Assembly (NCBI GenBank): GCA_947501445.1
Contig: CANMVS010000016.1
Coordinates: 81,375-145,374 of the forward strand
From: an uncultured Rhizobiaceae group bacterium
Lineage (GTDB): Bacteria; Pseudomonadota; Alphaproteobacteria; Rhizobiales; Rhizobiaceae
DNA: 64,000 bases
Reading direction: 5' to 3'
This document shows positions 59,109 through 64,000 of this stretch, in pieces. The notes below the pieces were generated by a model. It was not told where the DNA came from and searched no databases. It worked only from the letters and a program-made list of their open reading frames with translations. Position 1 is the first letter of the stretch. The number at the start of each line of letters is the position of its first letter. Made by a program: the position numbers and the translations under genes.

Positions 59109-59296
59109 TGAACCAAGAATCCATAAAGGAAACCACACATGTCATCGTCGAAGTTGACAGGGATTACAACACTGTCACTGGCACGGAGTCCAAGCACTTT
59201 GAGTCTGACGAAGCGGCGCATCAATACGCACGTGAGAAAGATTGGTCAGGCTACGAATATCACGCCTACACCAAAAAACAGTATTTCTCCCGCTAG
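59108..59296 (+). CDS. hypothetical protein
   Basis: 62 aa. Acidic and aromatic (HVIVEVDRDYNTVTGTESKH; WSGYEYHAYTKKQYFSR). Not recognised; coupled to the previous gene by 1-bp overlap. Confidence 0.62.
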   Translation: MNQESIKETTHVIVEVDRDYNTVTGTESKHFESDEAAHQYAREKDWSGYEYHAYTKKQYFSR

Positions 59297-59325
59297 ACCA
59301 ACACACATCGCCACGAGGAATCCAC

Positions 59326-59925
59326 ATGACCTGCAACCAACGCACTCACGCGAACGACAATCACCGCCCCATCCTGGTTGGACTGACCGGCAGGCGCAAC
59401 GTCGGCAAAACCACATTCGCGAACTATCTGGAATCGCAATTCGGTTTCAATCGACTGCACGCTTTTGGCGCCGGTAAGGAAGCCGCGATGACCTGGTTTG
59501 CGGAAGCAACCGGGGATATGGATTTGGCAGTGCGGATGGTCCATGGTGATTTGAAGGACAAGCCCTGTCCGCAGCTACCGGGCGGCGTCGCACCTCGGCA
59601 TTTCCTTGAGCGGTTTGGCGCGTTCATGGGCGAAGAGATGGGTGTCGACTGGACACTTGGCATGGAAGTCAAAAAAGCTCGGCGGGAGTTTCCCAATGCT
59701 CCGATCGTTGTTGAATCCGTTGTCTATGAAGTTGACTGGTTTCGTCGAGCCGGCGGATTGATTATTCGTTTGGAACGGCCAGACTTTGAAAGCCCTGAAG
59801 GTCTATCATCCGACGAAGCGCAAGCCAGGATCCAAGCGGATGTTACGATCAGCGCGACGTCTGTCGGGGAACTGGAAAGCAAGGCGCGTGAGTTCGCGCT
59901 TTGCGGGGTGCGGAGGGCTGCATGA
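59326..59925 (+). CDS. deoxynucleoside monophosphate kinase-like
   Basis: 199 aa from MTCNQRTHANDNHRP. P-loop GLTGRRNVGKTTFANYL (about 19-35); EMGVDWTLGMEV and VIESVVYEVDWFRRAGG-like blocks (text: VVESVVYEVDWFRR) resemble phage dNMP kinases. Makes dNDPs for replication. Starts with an ANDN motif. Confidence 0.8.
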   Translation: MTCNQRTHANDNHRPILVGLTGRRNVGKTTFANYLESQFGFNRLHAFGAGKEAAMTWFAEATGDMDLAVRMVHGDLKDKPCPQLPGGVAPRHFLERFGAFMGEEMGVDWTLGMEVKKARREFPNAPIVVESVVYEVDWFRRAGGLIIRLERPDFESPEGLSSDEAQARIQADVTISATSVGELESKAREFALCGVRRAA

Positions 59926-59935
59926 TGGAAGCGGT

Positions 59936-60094
59936 ATGTTGCAATGGCCACTAACATTAGAACGTGTTTGCAAGAGTGGCATGAAGTCTGCACCAGAAAT
60001 CAATCTTACAGAGGACCAATTTTCAACCTCTGCGCTTGACCGATTTTCGACTGCAACATGCGTCGTAGACTTCGTAATGCAACAGGTTGGTTAA
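59936..60094 (+). CDS. small hypothetical protein
   Basis: 52 aa (MLQWPLTLERVCKSGMKSAP ... DFVMQQVG). Weak ribosome site (GGAAG close to the ATG); its end overlaps the convergent gene by 4 bp. Uncertain. Confidence 0.4.
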   Translation: MLQWPLTLERVCKSGMKSAPEINLTEDQFSTSALDRFSTATCVVDFVMQQVG

Positions 60095-60705
60095 AAACCA
60101 CAAATCCAAAACCAAAATTTACCCGAAAATACCATAACGGCAGCAGTCTCACTATAAATGGTGTCTTCTCTATTTACCTTCATCTGAAATTTTTGCTTAA
60201 GTGGATCACCACAACGAATGGGTATACCTTCAGTTCTCCACCCAGGGGCAATTTCAATACCATTTGATCGAAAGAATCCAATCACCAATCCCGGAGGGGT
60301 TTCAGAAAAACCTCTCTGGGTCTCAATTTTGCCGGAATGTGCCCAACCCTGAATCGTAACTATTCCGTTGGGTTGTATCTTCAAAAATGTATCTTCAAAT
60401 GCAAAATTACTAGGGCGTGGTTCGGGAGTACCTGGGTCCTCATAACGGATATTTCCGAGATTAAACACTTTCATATTCGGCAATTGTTCGTAAGCCGTTA
60501 CAAGATATGGAGAAGGTCCCTGATGGGTGTATTTGCCCGCTGTTAGAGCCCCGCTCACATCTTCAACGGAAGATTGTTTTACTAACTCCGAGATATCGAG
60601 ATCTTCTAGTTTGAGATTGCTCATACCAGGCCCCACTTCTTTACCAACAATAACAGATTTTCTTCCGAGTAGCCACTGTATCTTGATGTTTTGATCACAT
60701 GTCAC
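60091..60705 (-). CDS. orphan gene of unknown function
   Basis: 204 aa (or 177 aa from MSNLKLEDL at 60624). No family recognised. Beta-rich, soluble, no signal peptide. AT-rich and leftward between two phage modules, so probably cargo expressed in the lysogen. Confidence 0.6.
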   Translation of the reverse strand: MTCDQNIKIQWLLGRKSVIVGKEVGPGMSNLKLEDLDISELVKQSSVEDVSGALTAGKYTHQGPSPYLVTAYEQLPNMKVFNLGNIRYEDPGTPEPRPSNFAFEDTFLKIQPNGIVTIQGWAHSGKIETQRGFSETPPGLVIGFFRSNGIEIAPGWRTEGIPIRCGDPLKQKFQMKVNREDTIYSETAAVMVFSGKFWFWICGF

Positions 60706-60783
60706 ACTATGGTTTTGCGTTAAAATTTACAATCTGATGGTTGAGGCGTATGTCAATATCCAGTTCGATCAAGCGGTAACCAC

Positions 60784-60972
60784 CTACCCCTCTTCCCGCT
60801 TCAAATACTCCCGCAAAATACGACGGATAGCTTCTGCCCGTGACGGCTGGTCAGGCTGCTTGGCCGCATAGGCGTCGAGCGGATCCATGATGTCGGCATG
60901 CAGGCGAGTAGTAACACGTGTCCCCTTCCCGGTAGCTGGTCGCCCCATCTTCTTCTTACTTTGTGTCGCCAT
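60784..60972 (-). CDS. ribbon-helix-helix regulator
   Basis: 62 aa. Basic N-terminus (MATQSKKKMGRPATGKG) then TRVTTRLHADIMDPLDAYAA and RAEAIRRILREYL, the RHH_1 pattern. Divergent from the 61077 gene; a small autorepressor or antitoxin-like regulator. Confidence 0.85.
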   Translation of the reverse strand: MATQSKKKMGRPATGKGTRVTTRLHADIMDPLDAYAAKQPDQPSRAEAIRRILREYLKREEG

Positions 60973-61013
60973 AATGTTTGACCTTGCATTCGGTTCATGC
61001 TACCCAAAAAGCA

Positions 61014-61048
61014 GCCCGGCAGGAAGCTGACACTTCCATACCGGGCCT
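61014..61048. promoter_or_regulatory. hairpin in a divergent intergenic region
   Basis: GCCCGG...CCGGGC outer stem with GGAAG-CTGACA-CTTCC inside, between the divergent RHH gene and 61077. It may be an operator or mRNA leader structure. Confidence 0.45.
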
Positions 61049-61076
61049 AACAACATCAACCTAGCAAGAGGCTGAC

Positions 61077-61301
61077 ATGGCTACTGTATTTCATATCACA
61101 AATGATTCCATCGAACCAAGCGCCGATCTTGAACCACTCGTGTGCGATCTGTCCCGCAAGACACAAGTTGCAATGCGGGCCGCCGAGGGGCTTGTACCCG
61201 ACTTGCCGCCTGCGGACGGTGAAGCGCTGGTGGACTTCCTTGAGGGTATAGCACTGCTTGCCGGTCGGCTGCGCCAGCACATGATTGCTGCGTCCGTGTG
61301 A
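61077..61301 (+). CDS. hypothetical protein
   Basis: 74 aa, start after AGAGGCTGAC. Acidic helical protein (DLSRKTQVAMRAAEGLVPDL; FLEGIALLAGRLRQHMIA). Divergent partner of the RHH gene; could be a toxin-antitoxin-like or regulator pair (inference). Confidence 0.68.
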   Translation: MATVFHITNDSIEPSADLEPLVCDLSRKTQVAMRAAEGLVPDLPPADGEALVDFLEGIALLAGRLRQHMIAASV

Positions 61302-61302
61302 A

Positions 61303-61354
61303 TTAACAATTAGTCGATATCGTCTATTTTGTCAATGCAGATATGCGATATCGG
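61303..61354 (+). promoter_or_regulatory. promoter with degenerate operators before the TIR pair
   Basis: TTAACA (61303-61308), a 16-bp gap, TATTTT (61325-61330). The gap holds AGTCGATATCGTCT, and GCGATATCGG follows at 61345. Both are mutated versions of AGGCGATATCGCCT, so repressor control may be weak. Confidence 0.55.
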
Positions 61355-61439
61355 CTACGGTGCAAATAGTTGGCAGCGTTCCCAATTGTCATCAAATTAT
61401 GGAGTTGCCATTACTGGCATTTTCAATACTTTAGATTGC

Positions 61440-61838
61440 ATGGAAGAACAAAGCACCACAATCTACAACCAAAGGTATGAGACGTTTCGGCACCTGGACA
61501 AGTTGCGCTGGCAAATGTTCCAAATCCTGATTGTAATCGCATCCGGTACCTCACTAATTCTGCGTTCGACTACTGGGGATATTGAATGGTGGTTTTACCT
61601 TTTGCTCGGCGTTGCGCTCGTTCTGATTTCATTTGCAATGCTTCGGATTGGAGATGGCATACGCATGAATGCCAAGGCACTCACCAAGGCAGCTGACGCC
61701 ATCGGTGACGACGGGATGCCGGATGTTTCGAGCGAATGGAAATCAGTAGCGCACTGGATAGCCGTCATGGTGATGGGTTTGGGTGCGCTATTTATCGTCG
61801 TTGCAATTAGACAAGCTACCGCTTGTTCGGGGGGATAA
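61440..61838 (+). CDS. three-helix membrane protein, TIR partner
   Basis: 132 aa from MEEQSTTIYNQRYETF. Cytosolic N-terminal helix, then membrane helices about 25-43, 50-70 and 106-126 with a cytosolic loop between the last two (KALTKAADAIGDDGMPDVSS). No known enzyme domain. Its stop lies 1 bp before the TIR gene start, so they are made together. It could be a membrane effector opened by a TIR-derived signal, or the membrane platform of the TIR protein. Confidence 0.75.
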   Translation: MEEQSTTIYNQRYETFRHLDKLRWQMFQILIVIASGTSLILRSTTGDIEWWFYLLLGVALVLISFAMLRIGDGIRMNAKALTKAADAIGDDGMPDVSSEWKSVAHWIAVMVMGLGALFIVVAIRQATACSGG

Positions 61839-61839
61839 T

Positions 61840-62472
61840 ATGACAAAGGCATTCATTAGTTACCACCACAGAAACGACCAAGAGTATCGCAAACACATTT
61901 CCTTTTTGGCGAATTTCCACGGAGCTTTTGACGACCGATCAGTGGAAGTCGGTGAAATTTCCGTAGACCTTGAACCACAAGCTATTCGTCGAATAATTCG
62001 CGATGACTATTTGCGAGACTCTACAGTTACCATTCTCCTTTGCGGCACCGAAACCAGGCACAGGAAACACATTGATTGGGAACTTAAGTCAAGCATGATT
62101 GATGGTCCGGTCAATAAGCGCTCTGGAATCTTGGTTATTGATTTACCTGAGACTAGGTGCACTGTTTGGACGGCTAGCCTTCCGGGAGAAAAGGAATTTA
62201 TATACTCTGATTATCAAGGCGGTTGGACGAGATTAAATGCCAAATCGGATTTTAGTGCTAGATACCCAGATATGCCTGAACGTATCATAGATAACTTGTT
62301 AAAACCTGATGTTGTGATGTCCGTGGTTCCGTGGTCACGGATATTCAATCAACCAGACAACTTGAAATTTTTGGTGGACGCAACAGCTAAAGTTGCACTG
62401 ACCAACGAATACGATCTCTCACTGCAAATGAGAATGCGTGATCATAATCCCTTCAGCACCCTTTTGGGTTAG
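61840..62472 (+). CDS. TIR-like protein (ThsB/DUF1863 type)
   Basis: 210 aa, start after GGGGGATAAT. FISYHHRNDQEYRKHI at the N-terminus, then DSTVTILLCGTETRHRKHID and WELKSSM match the DUF1863/ThsB TIR fold; Glu in WEL is in the place of the TIR catalytic Glu. Residues about 125-210 are a C-terminal extension with no known family. ThsB proteins sense phage and make an NAD-derived signal. The partner here is a membrane protein, not the usual ThsA. Confidence 0.82.
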   Translation: MTKAFISYHHRNDQEYRKHISFLANFHGAFDDRSVEVGEISVDLEPQAIRRIIRDDYLRDSTVTILLCGTETRHRKHIDWELKSSMIDGPVNKRSGILVIDLPETRCTVWTASLPGEKEFIYSDYQGGWTRLNAKSDFSARYPDMPERIIDNLLKPDVVMSVVPWSRIFNQPDNLKFLVDATAKVALTNEYDLSLQMRMRDHNPFSTLLG

Positions 62473-62518
62473 TTCGGTAGATGTATGATTTCTGGACAAA
62501 CACCCGCCCACAAAATAG

Positions 62519-62528
62519 TCTAATTCGC
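62519..62528. promoter_or_regulatory. operator variant near attR
   Basis: AGTCTAATTCGCAT context; a two-mismatch relative of the operator, between the TIR gene and attR. No promoter evident. Confidence 0.4.
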
Positions 62529-62564
62529 ATTTTTCTCTTTTGCATCAATAAGTTACGATGCGCC

Positions 62565-62580
62565 TGTACAAAATCCGTAC
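62565..62580. other. integrase arm-type sites, right arm
   Basis: TGTAC at 62565-62569 and CGTAC at 62576-62580, 11 bp apart, within CTGTACAAAATCCGTACAC. It matches TTGTACAAAACCTGTACAC at 241-259 of the left arm. Confidence 0.6.
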
Positions 62581-62642
62581 ACAGCAAAATTGAAACTCCA
62601 TTTTTCCTTTTGAAAACATGATGTTATAAACAATCACCATAA

Positions 62643-62691
62643 CCCTTGGTAAGGGAGAGGTCGAGAGTTCGAATCTCTCCGGCAGCACCAT
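62643..62691 (+). other. attR core
   Basis: Exact 49-bp copy of 91-139 (tRNA-Thr 3' half with CCA). It marks the right end of the prophage. Confidence 0.95.
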
Positions 62692-62779
62692 TTGGAACCG
62701 GGTCCATTCTGGTCACATAGGTTACGTTTTATACCAGACACATAGGTAGCACTTTTGGTCCGAACGGATTTGCTATTGG

Positions 62780-63270
62780 TTCCAGGACACAGACAGACGC
62801 ATCCATCGGCTTGGCCACACTCAGGCGCTTGCAAATTCCACACTGGGTTTTTCCAACCACATTCGCCTTGTAGACATTGGCAAAGCCATTGCTGGAAAAT
62901 TTGCTCTGGAAATACATGTGGTATTCATTTTTGCGACGTGGAATGATTTGTTTGGGCTTGCGCCAGTTCATGTATTGAAATGAGACAGCCGCATTAAACT
63001 GAACCTGCGTGAGTTTGACTATGAAGGCTTTGCGCTCTCCGCTTTAAAACTTGGTTATATCCTTTGCAAAAACCTCCATGATCTCGGCGATGGCCCCACG
63101 GCCTCCTTGCGCATGGCAGCAGGACGCGACGCCCCTGCCCCGGCTGTGTGACCCTGTGTCAAAAGTCCATACAACCACATTGTCCCTGTATGGAGACGTG
63201 ACAATTCCTTCGTGCGAGGCGGATCCAATCGCCCCCACACGGCTCACTTTCATGACCATGTTTTTAACCG
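62780..63270 (-). pseudogene. decayed lysozyme gene of a related phage
   Basis: On the minus strand, pieces match the prophage endolysin in order: KVSRVGAIGSASHEGIVTSP, then WTF, VKLTQVQFNAAVSFQY, and NWRKPKQIIPRRKNEYHMYF. There are frame breaks, and about 25 codons between the SF and NWRKP blocks are deleted. The upstream ATCAC-GGTTAAAAACATG also matches the prophage. It lies outside attR, in the opposite orientation. Confidence 0.8.
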
Positions 63271-63531
63271 TGATGTTTGGATACATCGGGAACGAACAGC
63301 GCATTTTGACGAATAAGCAGATAACGCATTTCCTGCGTGTTATCCGCGCAGCATTTTATTGTCTGTTGATCTCGAAAACACACGCAAAACTCCCGTATCT
63401 GCTAGCTTCTTACGTCGCCGTTTTCGCGTCATTACTGCCAGAGTTTTACGCGTTATACTAAAGTAGTATTTTTGCTCATAAAACACTTGTTTACTAATAA
63501 AATTTATAGTAATTATTGGTTTCCTGCAAAT

Positions 63532-63570
63532 TAGACCGGTGAACATGAGGCGCGCATTCTCACCGGTCTA
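63532..63570. terminator. hairpin in the flank
   Basis: TAGACCGGTGA (63532-63542) pairs perfectly with TCACCGGTCTA (63560-63570). Stable stem, followed by TTCGTCTTTATT. Confidence 0.6.
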
Positions 63571-64000
63571 TTCGTCTTTATTCACCTGTGCAGTTTTGAT
63601 TCAAAATGCCTCCGAAGGGGCCATTGTGTTCATTGCATAAAAAAGGCCCCCGTTAGGGAGCAGATCAATCAACCGTCGAATTCTCCGAATGGCTGGAGCA
63701 AGCGCGGGGCTCACATCGCTGGCACTGTATCAATGATACGATGCACACAAAAAACCGGCCAGCAGCCCTAATCTGCCTGACAACAGAAAATTCATCAGGA
63801 AAAGGATCAGGGCCGCGCGCAGGATAGTATCCTTGTTGGCAATTTTCAGGAAATTCGGATTATGACCTATTTACATGGGCACCACTTGTAACCCTCGCTT
63901 CCATCTGAATTACCACCGGCAATTCTAGACCCTATGTCCCGCGCGGCTGGCGCCAGTTATGAATTGGCGTCTGCCTTGTCATGTAAGATCGGGATGGCAC
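63571..64000. other. flank without recognised gene
   Basis: No ORF of 60 codons or more and no RNA recognised. It may be more decayed phage DNA or host intergenic DNA. Confidence 0.5.

Noticed and set aside
62634..62843. 69-codon ORF over attR
   Set aside because: Again the complement of the repeated tRNA 3' end.

Overview
This window is almost entirely one temperate phage (prophage) of about 62.6 kb, integrated in the 3' half of a tRNA-Thr(GGT) gene (64-138). A 49-bp copy of the tRNA 3' end lies at 91-139 (attL) and again at 62643-62691 (attR). The host is most likely an alphaproteobacterium, probably Hyphomicrobiales/Rhizobiales-like. The evidence is family content: HK97-type head genes joined to gene-transfer-agent-like tail genes, DUF669/Sak4 recombination genes and an S24 repressor. 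GC is moderate. I cannot name a genus. About 1.3 kb of flanking DNA after attR carries a decayed copy of a lysozyme gene related to that of this phage.

Layout. (1) 332-5907, leftward: about 16 small, tightly overlapping genes running from a repressor-controlled promoter at 5947-5975 to excisionase and integrase. They include a stand-alone MutS domain I-like protein, an SPFH/prohibitin-like protein and an HNH nuclease. (2) 6039-6701: autocleavable CI/LexA-like repressor. (3) 7002-20870, rightward early genes: small regulators, Sak4-like ATPase, DUF669 protein, a phage sliding clamp (dnaN), Fe-S PD-(D/E)XK nuclease, SF2 helicase, two DNA methyltransferases, HNH and a primase-polymerase/helicase. 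These are followed by an inverted-repeat region (candidate origin) and a SRAP/YedK-like gene. (4) 21.9-31 kb accessory zone: two paralogous exported proteins, a LuxR-type quorum-sensing receptor with a lux-box-like palindrome, a lipoprotein hydrolase and other secreted proteins, mixed with phage DNA-metabolism genes and ending in a structured, probably non-coding region. (5) 31.4-32.2 kb, leftward: a two-helix membrane protein (SLATT-like) and a small HTH protein. (6) 32.4-53.4 kb, late genes: HNH, terminase, portal, protease, capsid, connectors, tail tube, chaperones, tape measure, GTA-like baseplate genes, a repeat-rich fibre and a lectin-like tip protein. (7) 53.7-55.7 kb: lysozyme, holins, a coiled-coil membrane protein, a zinc-ribbon protein and a clear terminator. 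(8) 55.8-60 kb: a second repressor-controlled early operon with a metallophosphoesterase, HD nucleotidase, DUF4326, MazG-like and dNMP-kinase-like genes. (9) 60.1-62.5 kb, next to attR: an orphan gene, an RHH regulator and a two-gene TIR-like plus membrane-protein pair that looks like a defence module.

Three features tie the early and accessory genes together and are absent from the virion genes. The first is a set of near-identical promoters with a GCGAWWTCGC operator in the -35/-10 spacer. The second is G-poor CACCAC leader sequences just before ribosome binding sites. The third is a short [A/P]ANDN peptide motif in disordered ends or linkers of about 15 unrelated proteins. The most notable candidate systems are the TIR/membrane pair, the LuxR receptor with its lux box, and the ANDN motif set.
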